From assembly GCA_035315685.1 (NCBI GenBank), contig DATFXR010000446.1:1-14860 (forward strand): 14,860 bases of DNA. The letters are read 5' to 3'. Position numbers and translations under genes: made by a program. Numbering within the stretch: the first letter of the stretch is position 1; each line of letters opens with the position of its first letter. The DNA comes from QHWK01 sp035315685. GTDB lineage: Bacteria > Acidobacteriota > Vicinamibacteria > Vicinamibacterales > CAVVIG01. Under the pieces are notes generated by a model that was not told the origin of the DNA, did no database searches, and saw only the letters and a program-made list of their open reading frames with translations. Below are positions 6,545-14,693 of this stretch, piece by piece.

Positions 6545-7264
6545 ATGCCAACCGGGAGCGCCGCTCACACTCGCACGAACACCAGCCTGACTGCCGCGGC
6601 CGAAAAGCGCCTGCTCGTCTGGATCGCGTCGCGGCTACCGCCGGCGATTACATCTGACGCGCTGTCGGCGCTCGGCTTCGCGGCGATGGCTGCAACCGGA
6701 CTGTGTTTCGCGGCGCTGCGCTTGACGCCATGGGCGTCGGCAGGCGTGGTCGTCGCACTGGCCGCAAACTGGCTGGGCGACAGCCTCGATGGGACCGTCG
6801 CCCGCGTCCGCCGCCAGGAGCGGCCGCGATTCGGCTACTACGTCGATCACGTGATCGATCTGGCGGGCACGACGCTCCTGATGATCGGCGTCGCGTGCTC
6901 GGGCCTGATGCACCCGGCGCTCGCGCTTGCCGTGCTCGCCGCGTACCTGCTCGTCTCGGCGGAGTCGTACCTGACGACTCATGCGGCGGGCGTCTTCCGC
7001 ATGTCATTCGCCGGCTTCGGTCTGACGGAGTTGCGGATCGTGCTGGCGATCGGCGCGATCAAAGCCGCGGCCTCGCCGTGGATTCAGCTGTTCGGCGGAC
7101 CGTCAGTGCGACTGTTCGACGCCGGCGGTGCCGCCGCAGCGACTGGATTGCTGATCGCGTTCGCGACGGCAGCGATCGGAAACACGCGCGCGCTGCACCG
7201 CGCGGAGCCGCTGCCTCGAGCGGGCGGGGCGGCGGCGGCGACGTCACGGGCGAGGGTCGCATGA
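6545..7264 (+). CDS. CDP-alcohol phosphatidyltransferase family membrane enzyme
   Basis: Enzymes of this family transfer a phospho-diacylglycerol or related lipid-phosphate group from a CDP-linked donor to an alcohol acceptor at the inner membrane. The signature motif is complete: Asp79, Asp82-Gly83, Ala86-Arg87, Gly97, Asp101 and Asp105, within GDSLDGTVARVRR and FGYYVDHVIDL. Nine residues lie between Arg87 and Gly97, one more than in the common form of the motif. Hydrophobic segments at about 40-58, 65-78, 106-120, 124-140, 160-175 and 195-212 fit a six-helix membrane fold. The length, 239 residues, is normal. GAGGGGG at 6530-6536, 8 bases before ATG 6545, supports the start; ATG 6541 is in another frame. 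The stop overlaps the next start as ATGA, so the GtrA-START gene is probably translationally coupled. The acceptor alcohol cannot be predicted. Confidence 0.9.
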   Translation: MPTGSAAHTRTNTSLTAAAEKRLLVWIASRLPPAITSDALSALGFAAMAATGLCFAALRLTPWASAGVVVALAANWLGDSLDGTVARVRRQERPRFGYYVDHVIDLAGTTLLMIGVACSGLMHPALALAVLAAYLLVSAESYLTTHAAGVFRMSFAGFGLTELRIVLAIGAIKAAASPWIQLFGGPSVRLFDAGGAAAATGLLIAFATAAIGNTRALHRAEPLPRAGGAAAATSRARVA

Positions 7265-8382
7265 TCCGGCAACCGGGCACGGCCTCGCGCCGGCCGCTCG
7301 GGTTCCTTGCGGTCGCATCCGGCGGATTCCTCATCCAGACGACGATCGTCGCCCTGCTGACGCAGCGGGCGTCGATCGCTGCGGAGGTTGCGACGGCGAT
7401 CGGAGTCGAGCTCGCAGTGCTCCACAACTTTCTCTGGCACGAACGGTGGACGTGGGGCGACCGCTTCGACTCGACGCGCTCGCGTGCGCGCCGCTTCGCG
7501 ATCTATCAACTGGCCACCGGTGCCACGAGCCTGGCCGTCAACGTCGTGTTCGTCGCGATCGCGGTGCGCGTGTTCGCCCTCGACGCCACGACCGCCAATG
7601 TGCTCGCGGTGGTCGTGATGAGCGTCGCCAACTATCTGATCGCCGATCGATGCGTCTTCACGCGCGGCGTGGTCGCCGCGAGCGTCGTTCTCACGGCCAT
7701 GCCCGCGCCGGCGAGGGCGCAGCCGTCAGCCGAGACGATTCGCGACTGGGACGCACACATCGCGCATCTGGAGCAGTCACGACGTGATGTGACGCAGGCG
7801 GCGAGCGACCCGGAGGGGGTGTACGGCCGGGAAGTGCGCGTCGCTGGCGGCCTCGTTCACGAATGGTCCGGGTCGGTGATCGTTCCTGGCGTGACCGTTC
7901 CACTCCTCGTCCAGGCGCTGACGACGCCCGGCACGCCGCCACCGCAGGACGACGTCCTCGAGTCGCGCGTGCTGGCGAAGACCGGAGACTCGCTGCGCGT
8001 CTACCTGAAGCTGCAGCGCACTGCGTTCATCACCGTCACCTACGACACCGAACACACGGTGACGTTCGAACAGCGCAGCGGGTCTTTCGCGACCAGCCGC
8101 AGCGTCGCCACGTCGATTCGCGAAGTCGGCGGCGCCGACCGCGGCTTCCTCTGGCGGCTGAATTCGTACTGGACCTATCGTCAGGTCGACAGCGGCGTTC
8201 TGGTCGATGTACTGTCCGTTTCGCTCAGTCGCGACGTACCGGCGCTGGTCCGCCCTGTCGTCGCACCGATCGCCGGCCGAGTTGCGCGGGAATCGCTGCG
8301 GAGGACGCTCGACGCGATGCGCCGGTTCGGCGCCGCGCTCGCGCCGCAATCGGTGACCGCGCAATTACCGGTCGGTCCATGA
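7261..8382 (+). CDS. GtrA-like membrane protein fused to a periplasmic START-like domain
   Basis: This 373-residue protein has two parts. Residues about 10-135 form a GtrA-like unit with four helices (about 14-34, 40-58, 80-105, 109-128), including the typical HNFLWHERWTW and SVANYLIADRCVF. GtrA proteins are small membrane proteins linked to translocation of lipid-linked precursors. Residues about 136-153 are hydrophobic and end in APARA-Q, resembling the core and cleavage site of a signal peptide; this would act as a fifth helix taking the chain to the periplasm. Residues about 155-355 resemble acidobacterial START/SRPBCC-like proteins: GGLVHEWSGSVIVPGVTVPLL, SLRVYLKLQRTAFITVTYDT, TEHTVTFEQRSGS, and GFLWRLNSYWTYRQ. 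The frame is open much further upstream, but ATG 7261, in an ATGA overlap with the phosphatidyltransferase stop, is clearly the start. The 3' end overlaps the convergent gene by 18 bases. The START assignment is from remembered family patterns. Confidence 0.82.
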   Translation: MIRQPGTASRRPLGFLAVASGGFLIQTTIVALLTQRASIAAEVATAIGVELAVLHNFLWHERWTWGDRFDSTRSRARRFAIYQLATGATSLAVNVVFVAIAVRVFALDATTANVLAVVVMSVANYLIADRCVFTRGVVAASVVLTAMPAPARAQPSAETIRDWDAHIAHLEQSRRDVTQAASDPEGVYGREVRVAGGLVHEWSGSVIVPGVTVPLLVQALTTPGTPPPQDDVLESRVLAKTGDSLRVYLKLQRTAFITVTYDTEHTVTFEQRSGSFATSRSVATSIREVGGADRGFLWRLNSYWTYRQVDSGVLVDVLSVSLSRDVPALVRPVVAPIAGRVARESLRRTLDAMRRFGAALAPQSVTAQLPVGP

Positions 8383-11300
8383 CGTCGCTGCGTGCGCGGC
8401 GGCGTTCGCGCCGGGTACCATGTAGAAGCCGGGGAAGCCGCCGGTCAGCGGTGCCTCGTCGATGTACCTGACTCGCGCGCTGCCATTCGCGAAAATCGTG
8501 ACGACGCCATCAGCGATCTGAATCCGCAGCGTAGCCTCCGCGGACCAGTCGATGTCGTGCGTAACCTGATCGATGCAGATCGGACTGACATCCGCCGGCG
8601 ACTGACGGCGCAGTTGCACCGTGGCCTCGGAGAACCATGCACCGTAGCCGCCCTGTCCGTCGCTCACCTGCACACAGACACCAAGCTCTCCTCCGTTCGG
8701 GAATACTCCGCCCGTGCGCACCAGCGTCGATTGCTGATTCGGGCCCTGACCGTTCTCGTAGCGAACGACCGCCCCGTAGAAGCCGGTACCGCCGACACAC
8801 TGCAGGCTGCCCGACTGACACTCGAAGTCCGCCGCGTACGCGGACGGCTGGAACCGGCCGCTCAACGCGGCGAGCGTCCGACCGTTCGGCGCCGAGAAGT
8901 TGAAAACGCCGTTCGCATCCGGATCGGCCGACGGGCCGGGGACGTGCGACGCGAGGCTCGCGGCCGACGTAAATCCGGCGGCGTTGCCGGCGGTGACGAT
9001 GACGGCGATGTCGGTGGATCGATCATCCGGAACGAGCCTGTAGGTGTCGTTCGTCGCGCCGGCAATCGCAGCACCGGCACGCGTCCAGTGATACGTATAC
9101 GTCGTCGGCGCGTTCGTCCACGTGCCGATCGACGCCGCCACCAATCCGCCAACGACCAGCGTGCCGCTGATGGCGGGCAGCAGGATGTTGACCGGCGCCT
9201 CAACGCCGGCTGAGACGGTGACGCTGTTGGAGATCTGCCCCGTCGATCCGCTGGCGTTGGTGGCGATCACGACGCATGTCACCGAACCGATGTCGTCAGG
9301 ACTGAGCAGACGGGACGACCCGGTCGCGCCGCCGACGGGCACGCCCGATCGAATCCACCGGAACTCGTACATCGCCGGCAATCCGGACCACGTGCCGGTG
9401 GAGCAGGTCAGCGTGACGCCAACGTGCGGGCTCCCGCTGATCACCGGCGGGACGATGTTCGCGGGTGGCCGGTTCCCGCCCGCGCTCGGATCGAACTCGG
9501 ACGCGCCCAGGTCGAACGCCGATCCGAACATCGGCCTCGGCGCGAGGCCGTTCGTCCGCATGCGCGGCTGATAGGCGATCGGGTGCGCCACCAGAACGCT
9601 GTCGGGAAGATCGGCGGCCGCGGTTGACATGTCGATTGCCGGTGATCCGCTCTGGATCGAGTAGTCGTGCGCCGCCGCCGACGAGAACAGCGGGTCGCTG
9701 GTGAGCAGCCACCCGAGCTGATTGACCGAGTACTGCTCGGTCGTCGCTTCCGGACGCGCCGGGGCAATGGCACCAGAGGCGAGGTTCATGCCGCGCAAGT
9801 TCAGCGTCCCTGCGTACGCCATCCACGAGAAGTTCTGCGCGCCGCCGCAGGCGACGATGTTGTTCCACGCATCGATGGTCGCTGACACGATCGACACGTC
9901 GAAGACGACGATGCGGTAGGTCTGACCCGATCGATCGCGGTTGATGACCGTGTTCTGGAAAAAGTACAGCTGCGATCGGTAAGCGAGCGTCGGCGAGAAG
10001 ACCGGCTGTCCAGGCTCCTGCTCGCCCTGGTTGTCGCCGCCGTAGTGAATCGGCGCATATGCACCACCGTTCGGCAGGCTGAAGTCGTTGACGATCACGT
10101 TGCCGTACGCGAAGTCGGTGCCGTAATCTGCCTGCGCGGCGATGCCGCTCGATTGCTCTTCGGCATGCACCCAATCGCACGCCCGGGCGGACGCTTCGAC
10201 GTAGTTGTAGCGGAAGATCTCGCCGCTCGCGCGGCTCTTGTACGAAGACCCGAGCGATCCGGACCGCGTCTGGCCGATGAAGTTGCCCTCGATCAGCGGG
10301 TTCGCGCACTGCATGTAGAAGTTGTGCTCGAACCACGAGCCGGCGATGCCATTACCGAAGACGCGGCAGCTGCGCACCGTCACGCGCTCGCACGCCTGGC
10401 TCAGGAGCTCGTCCTTCGCCATCGTAAAAACGCCGAAGCCGTTGTCGGTGGCGACGCAGTTCTCGATCAGGATGTCGCGTCCGACCTGTACGTAGATTCC
10501 AGCAGCGGCGCCGAAGGCCGCGGATCCACCGGCCAGCGTCGTGTAGGTCGTGGCGTTGCTCGCGCCGGTGACCTCGAGATTCCGGATCTCGATCCACTGC
10601 GGCTTGTAGGTGAAGTAGTCGTCGTCCGGTCCGCGCTTGATGACGATGCCACCGAGGCTCTCGCCGTATTCGGGGATGCTGGTAAACACGTTGTCGGCGC
10701 CGCCCGGATTCGATCCGCTCGCGGTGCGAGCACCCGCGAACTGAAACACCGGCCGGTTGCCGTTCGCGTCGGTGACACCGTTGACGACGATCGGATTGGC
10801 CGCGGTGCCCTGTCCGCGCAGGCCGATTTTCCAGGCGTACGGCGTCGCACGATAGTAGATGTTGACGACGTCGCCGGCGGTGAGACTGCCCCATGGCACT
10901 GTGTCGGGCTCTTCATAAGTCTGACCCGGACCGACGTCGAACGTGCGGATCCCGGCCCTGGCCGACGTCACCGGATTACTCGGCGAGCTGTTCTGCGCGA
11001 TGATCACCGTGACCGGGGGCGACGTGATCGACGCCGCGCCGATCGCATTGACGGCGGTGACGCGGCACGCGATCGGACCGACGTCGGCCGTGACCGTCTG
11101 GTACGCCGCCGCGGTCGCGCCGGGAACCGCCATTCCGCCACGCAGCCACTGATAGGCGACAGTGGCTGGCGAATTGGTCCATGTTCCAGTCGAGCAGGTC
11201 AGCGTGTTCCCGACGGCCGGCACACCCGATATCGTCGGACGCTCCGTGTTCGTCGGCGCGGCACCGCCCGCCGTAACCGTCACCGGCGCACTGACCGCGG

Positions 11301-12087
11301 ACGTCGCGCCGGACCCGTTCCCGGCGGTCACCGCGCAGGTAAGGGTGCCGACTGCCGTGGCGACATAGGTTGCCGTCGCGGCGTCCGGAATGTTGTTCGC
11401 GCCGAGGCGCCATTGATATTTGAATCCTGTCGGACGGTTCCTCCATGTACCGGTGCTGACACTGAGCACTGATCCGACGACGGCATCACCGCTGATCGAC
11501 GGCGGCGCGATGTTCATCGGCGCGGATCCGCCGGCGGTGAGCGCGTCGAGCTGCGCCTGCAGGTTCGCGATCGCCGCGACGTGAACGGCATACGGAACGT
11601 AGTGCGGGTGCGCGCCGGGATCGACACGGTGATCGGTGATCGCGCCGGCGACGAGCGTCGCCTGCGCCGCGCTCACCGGTTTGTTCACGTCGGCGGTGTT
11701 GTCCACGCTTGCCAGGCCGACGTCCGCCGGCGTCAACGCGAGATCGATCTTGACCTGGTCTGGCGTGCGGTTGCTCCACACTCCCGCCTTGTACTGCAGC
11801 AGGTCGTCGGCGGCGGGCATGAGCGCGGCAACGGCCGACAGGTCGCTGTCGAGCGGCTGGCGCGCGGCGATCGCGCCCGCCTGCGCGCTGCTCACCGGCT
11901 TGCTGGCATCGGCGGTGTCGTCCACGTGGCCGAGGAAGTACGCGAGGTCGCGCCAGGCGGTCGAGCCGTCACCGAACTTGATGCGTCCGGTGTCCGATTC
12001 GAGGCCAGGCTCGCCGGCGGCGAGCACCGGATTGATCGCGATCCACTGTGCCGCGGTGTCGCGGCGAAGCTGGATGACTACCGTCAT
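8365..12087 (-). CDS. Tail-fibre-like multidomain protein with Ig-like repeats and beta-helix
   Basis: This 1240-residue protein looks like a modular fibre or adhesin. Residues 1-52 match the phage Mtd-type N-terminal module (LRRDTAAQWIAINPVLAAGE, SDTGRIKFGDGSTAWRDLAY). Two copies of a tail-fibre motif, VDxTADxxKPVSxAQA, follow at 55-70 and 128-143. Ig-like repeats lie at about 189-272 and 278-362. A right-handed beta-helix of the pectate-lyase type occupies about 380-870 (IEIRNLEVTG, ILIENCVATDNGFGVF, VTVRSCRVFGNG), ending in a SPAIDMS / DLGASEFDP coda. Two more Ig-like repeats (875-959, 965-1048) and a Cys-containing concanavalin-like region (about 1055-1240) complete it. There is no signal peptide. 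The frame extends to 12528, but upstream it overlaps the aminotransferase-like gene; ATG 12087 has GAGG 5 bases before it and begins the Mtd-type module. No phage genes surround it. Possible roles are surface adhesion, glycan binding or cleavage, or a relic or borrowed fibre. Confidence 0.85.
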   Translation of the reverse strand: MTVVIQLRRDTAAQWIAINPVLAAGEPGLESDTGRIKFGDGSTAWRDLAYFLGHVDDTADASKPVSSAQAGAIAARQPLDSDLSAVAALMPAADDLLQYKAGVWSNRTPDQVKIDLALTPADVGLASVDNTADVNKPVSAAQATLVAGAITDHRVDPGAHPHYVPYAVHVAAIANLQAQLDALTAGGSAPMNIAPPSISGDAVVGSVLSVSTGTWRNRPTGFKYQWRLGANNIPDAATATYVATAVGTLTCAVTAGNGSGATSAVSAPVTVTAGGAAPTNTERPTISGVPAVGNTLTCSTGTWTNSPATVAYQWLRGGMAVPGATAAAYQTVTADVGPIACRVTAVNAIGAASITSPPVTVIIAQNSSPSNPVTSARAGIRTFDVGPGQTYEEPDTVPWGSLTAGDVVNIYYRATPYAWKIGLRGQGTAANPIVVNGVTDANGNRPVFQFAGARTASGSNPGGADNVFTSIPEYGESLGGIVIKRGPDDDYFTYKPQWIEIRNLEVTGASNATTYTTLAGGSAAFGAAAGIYVQVGRDILIENCVATDNGFGVFTMAKDELLSQACERVTVRSCRVFGNGIAGSWFEHNFYMQCANPLIEGNFIGQTRSGSLGSSYKSRASGEIFRYNYVEASARACDWVHAEEQSSGIAAQADYGTDFAYGNVIVNDFSLPNGGAYAPIHYGGDNQGEQEPGQPVFSPTLAYRSQLYFFQNTVINRDRSGQTYRIVVFDVSIVSATIDAWNNIVACGGAQNFSWMAYAGTLNLRGMNLASGAIAPARPEATTEQYSVNQLGWLLTSDPLFSSAAAHDYSIQSGSPAIDMSTAAADLPDSVLVAHPIAYQPRMRTNGLAPRPMFGSAFDLGASEFDPSAGGNRPPANIVPPVISGSPHVGVTLTCSTGTWSGLPAMYEFRWIRSGVPVGGATGSSRLLSPDDIGSVTCVVIATNASGSTGQISNSVTVSAGVEAPVNILLPAISGTLVVGGLVAASIGTWTNAPTTYTYHWTRAGAAIAGATNDTYRLVPDDRSTDIAVIVTAGNAAGFTSAASLASHVPGPSADPDANGVFNFSAPNGRTLAALSGRFQPSAYAADFECQSGSLQCVGGTGFYGAVVRYENGQGPNQQSTLVRTGGVFPNGGELGVCVQVSDGQGGYGAWFSEATVQLRRQSPADVSPICIDQVTHDIDWSAEATLRIQIADGVVTIFANGSARVRYIDEAPLTGGFPGFYMVPGANAAAHAATSWTDR

Positions 12088-12265
12088 GAGCGCCTCGCTG
12101 CTGATGTGAGGGGTGCCGCCGATCCGCTGATCAACGAGCCTGGGAAGAAGGAGAAGCGTCGGCCGGGCGCGCGAGTTTGTCAACGCGAAACGCGCGGGCC
12201 GGGACGGGATGTGTGAAGGACACGCGGGGACGTGCTGCTCGGCGATGAACTTTCGGTATACGCCC
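12088..12265 (-). promoter_or_regulatory. Leader region of the tail-fibre-like gene
   Basis: The 178 bases between the second PLP-enzyme gene and the fibre gene probably hold a promoter. A perfect TTGACA (12178-12183, minus strand) is present, but the position 17 bases downstream reads GACGCT, not a good -10 box. GC-rich arms around 12164-12175 and 12188-12201 could form an imperfect hairpin. Separate transcription of the fibre gene is therefore possible but not shown. Confidence 0.3.
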
Positions 12266-13429
12266 TTATGAAGATGCAACGCTCCCGACGATGAGAGCAG
12301 CCTCTGCCTCCAGCGCACCGGCCACGGCATCGACGTCGGCGTCCGTGTTGTACGCGTGAAAGCTGACGCGGAGCCCGTTGCCGCGGCACGAGGCGACAAT
12401 TCCGCGTGCCGCCAGACGCTGCACGAGCGCAGGAGCATCGAGCGTGTGCACGACCACCAGCGGGCCACGGCGATCGACCTCGAACGGCGTGCGCACCGCG
12501 AAGCCCGCATCGCGCGCGGCGCCCGCAAAACGGGCCGTCAGTCGATCGACCTGCCGGCCGATGGTGTCGTAACCGACGCGATCGAGCAGATCGAGCGCCG
12601 CAAGGGCGGCGTAAGCGTTCGGGACCGCCGGTGTCCCGCTCTCGAAGCGATTCGCGCCTGATGGCCAGTCGAGCGCGTCGATCCGGAATGCAAACGGATT
12701 GATGCGGCCGAACCATCCGGTAACGGTCGGCTCGAAGCGCTCGATCAGGTCCCGCCGCACGTACAGGAATCCGATGCCCGCCGCACCAATCAGGTACTTG
12801 AGGCAGCCGGTGACCATGAAATCGACGTCCAGCGCGTGCACGTCGATGGGGCCGGAACCGGTGCGCTGATAGTCGTCGAGCAGGACGTACGCCCCACGGC
12901 GGTGGGCCAGCCGGGCGAGACCGGCAATGTCGGTCCGGTGGCCGTTGCGGAAACAGACGTGCGTCGCCGGGACGATCAGCGTTCGCTCGTCGATCACGGC
13001 GTCGTAGGACGCGAGCGGCAGCGTATCCGGCGTGGCCGCGGGCGCGCAGGCGCGGCGGATCGTGGCCCCGCGACGCTCCTGCGCCAGCCACACCTGCGCC
13101 ATGGTCGGGAACTCGAAGTCGCCGACGACGACGTGCGATCGGGGCCCGTGGAAATCAAGAGCGCTGGCGATCGCGTTGATGCCAGCCGACGCGCTCGGCA
13201 TCACTGCGACCTCGTCGGCGCCCGCGCCGATCGATGCCGCGAAACGCGCGCGCAGACGCTCGACCTGCTCGACCCAGAGTTCCCACGGCGATCCTTCGTC
13301 GTGCCACGATTCGAGGTAGCAGCGGACGGCTCCTTCCACGTCGAGCGACAACGCGCCTTGCGAGCAGCTGTTCACATAGACGCGCCTGTTCAGGATCGGA
13401 AAACGCGATCGGAATTCTTCAGGATTCAT
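12266..13429 (-). CDS. Class V aminotransferase-fold PLP enzyme (kynureninase / isopenicillin N epimerase-like)
   Basis: This 387-residue enzyme uses pyridoxal phosphate and belongs to the class V aminotransferase superfamily. ATG 13429 was chosen over the 5' extension to 13510 because the extension lies inside the upstream gene and MNPEEFRSRFPIL is a normal start for this family. Landmarks are VYVNSCSQGALS (N-terminal), MPSASAGINAIASAL (phosphate loop), DFEFPTMAQVW, THVCFRNGHRTDI, the cofactor-binding acid in LLDDYQRTG (Asp185/186), the PLP-anchoring Lys211 in VTGCLKYLIGAAGIGFLYV, TGWFGRINPF, RFESGTPAVPNAYAAL, and LRVSFHAYNTDADVDAV. The DDYQ segment resembles kynureninase-like and epimerase-like members more than NifS. 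Its start overlaps the upstream PLP-enzyme gene by 11 bases, indicating coupled translation. The substrate is unknown; kynurenine or a sulfur amino acid are only possibilities. Confidence 0.85.
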   Translation of the reverse strand: MNPEEFRSRFPILNRRVYVNSCSQGALSLDVEGAVRCYLESWHDEGSPWELWVEQVERLRARFAASIGAGADEVAVMPSASAGINAIASALDFHGPRSHVVVGDFEFPTMAQVWLAQERRGATIRRACAPAATPDTLPLASYDAVIDERTLIVPATHVCFRNGHRTDIAGLARLAHRRGAYVLLDDYQRTGSGPIDVHALDVDFMVTGCLKYLIGAAGIGFLYVRRDLIERFEPTVTGWFGRINPFAFRIDALDWPSGANRFESGTPAVPNAYAALAALDLLDRVGYDTIGRQVDRLTARFAGAARDAGFAVRTPFEVDRRGPLVVVHTLDAPALVQRLAARGIVASCRGNGLRVSFHAYNTDADVDAVAGALEAEAALIVGSVASS

Positions 13430-14693
13430 GCGTCGTCTCGATGAGCTCTCGCAGCGCTGCGGCAAACCGCTCGATCTCGGCTGCGGTGTTGTAGTGGACC
13501 AGGGAGGCACGCACGGCGCCGGCGGCGGGCAGCCCGAGGCGCGCCATCAGCCGAGGCGAATACATGTGGCCGCTCCGCACGCCAATCTCGCGGGCCGCAA
13601 GACCCGCGGCGACATCGGACGCGGTGCGGCCGGCGACGGTGAAGCACAAGGTCGGAATCCGTTCGCCGAGACGCTCGCGCGCCGTGACGCCGTGCACCGT
13701 CACGCCAGGGATGCGCTCGAGCTGGTCGAGCAGTTTCCGCGACAACGTCCGTTCGTAATCCGAGATCGCCGTCATCGCGGCGCGGATGGTCTCGACACGC
13801 GACTGGGCGGGAGGGGCAGGAGGGGCGACGGTCCTGCCGACATCCTCGAGATAGGCAACGGCGGCGTTCATGCCCGCGACGTTCTCGTAGACGTACGTTC
13901 CAGCCTCGAGCTTGTCTGGCGTCACATCGGGAATGAACTCCTCGCGGAAGGTCGGCAGCCGGTTGATCGCCTCGCGGCGGCACCACGCGAACCCCATGTG
14001 TGGCGCGAACACCTTGTATCCCGAGCACACCAGGTAGTCGCAGTCGAGCGCCCGCACGTCGATCGATCCGTGCGGCGAGAAATGCACGGCGTCGACGAAC
14101 ACCTCGGCGCCCGCGGCGTGCGCCCGGCGCGCAACGGCGCCGATATCGACGACCCGTCCGATCGCATTCGACGCCATCGTGCATGCGACGAGCCTGGTCC
14201 GCGTGGTCAGAAGCGGCTCGAGATCGGCGGGGTCCAGCGACGCACCGTCCCGGCCCACGCGAGCCTTCCACCAGACGATGCGTGCGCCCGCGCGCTCGAG
14301 CGCGAGCCAGGTCGCGACATTCGCCTCGTGATCGAGATCGCTGACGATGATCTCGGAACGTCGATCGAGCGTCTGGCCGACAGCGAGGCTGATCGCGCGA
14401 ATGAACGACGTCGCGTTGAGGCCGAACGCGATCTCATCCGCAGACGGTGCGTTGACGAACGCCGCGACGCTTTCGCGCGCGCGGACGATCATCGCATCGA
14501 CTTCGCGCGACTGCTGGTACGGCCCGCCGCGCTGAACGTTGCGGGCGACGAGGTGATCGGCGACGGCGTCGAGAACCGTGGACGGGATCTGCGCACCGGC
14601 GGCGTTGTCGAAGAACACGAACCGGCCGGCGCGCTCGATCGCCGGAAAGCGTCGGCGCAGCGCGTCGACAGGAAATGGCCGCGGCTCAGACAT
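13419..14693 (-). CDS. Cysteine desulfurase-like PLP enzyme lacking the active-site Cys
   Basis: This 424-residue protein is a class V aminotransferase-fold PLP enzyme closest to the cysteine-desulfurase-like group related to SufS. Landmarks are FFDNAAGAQIP (28-36), the cofactor-stacking His122 in SDLDHEANVATW, ASNAIGRVVDI, FVDAVHFSPHGSIDV (Asp201, His204), PLP Lys227 in CSGYKVFAPHMG, and LEAGTYVYENVAG. In true desulfurases a Cys near the C-terminus (GHHCAQP-like) accepts the sulfur; the equivalent segment here is SGHMYSPRLM (375-384), with Met377 at that place. Desulfurase activity is therefore doubtful, and another lyase, transaminase or epimerase reaction is possible. The start overlaps the stop of the upstream membrane-protein gene (ATGTCTGA), and the stop overlaps the next gene by 11 bases, so three genes are probably translated together. 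No separate ribosome site is evident, which fits coupling. Confidence 0.87.
   Translation of the reverse strand: MSEPRPFPVDALRRRFPAIERAGRFVFFDNAAGAQIPSTVLDAVADHLVARNVQRGGPYQQSREVDAMIVRARESVAAFVNAPSADEIAFGLNATSFIRAISLAVGQTLDRRSEIIVSDLDHEANVATWLALERAGARIVWWKARVGRDGASLDPADLEPLLTTRTRLVACTMASNAIGRVVDIGAVARRAHAAGAEVFVDAVHFSPHGSIDVRALDCDYLVCSGYKVFAPHMGFAWCRREAINRLPTFREEFIPDVTPDKLEAGTYVYENVAGMNAAVAYLEDVGRTVAPPAPPAQSRVETIRAAMTAISDYERTLSRKLLDQLERIPGVTVHGVTARERLGERIPTLCFTVAGRTASDVAAGLAAREIGVRSGHMYSPRLMARLGLPAAGAVRASLVHYNTAAEIERFAAALRELIETTHES

Noticed and set aside
6703..7260. Upstream extension of the GtrA-START frame
   Set aside because: The added residues overlap the phosphatidyltransferase gene out of frame and are Arg-rich; the ATGA overlap at 7261 gives a natural start at the first GtrA residues.
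8365..8720. Diversity-generating retroelement variable region at the fibre C-terminus
   Set aside because: The Mtd-type N-terminus raised this idea, but the C-terminal region is not enriched in AAC/AAT codons, and there is no reverse transcriptase or template repeat in the window.
10045..11472. 475-residue open frame on the plus strand
   Set aside because: It is antisense to the beta-helix and Ig regions, with an Arg/Val/Asp-rich composition typical of antisense GC-rich frames and no motifs.
12088..12528. Upstream extension of the tail-fibre-like frame
   Set aside because: It runs into the PLP-enzyme gene and has no recognisable domain, whereas the frame from 12087 begins exactly with the Mtd-type module after a GAGG site.
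13430..13510. Earlier start for the second PLP enzyme at 13510
   Set aside because: The extra 27 residues lie entirely inside the upstream gene and do not fit the family's N-terminus.
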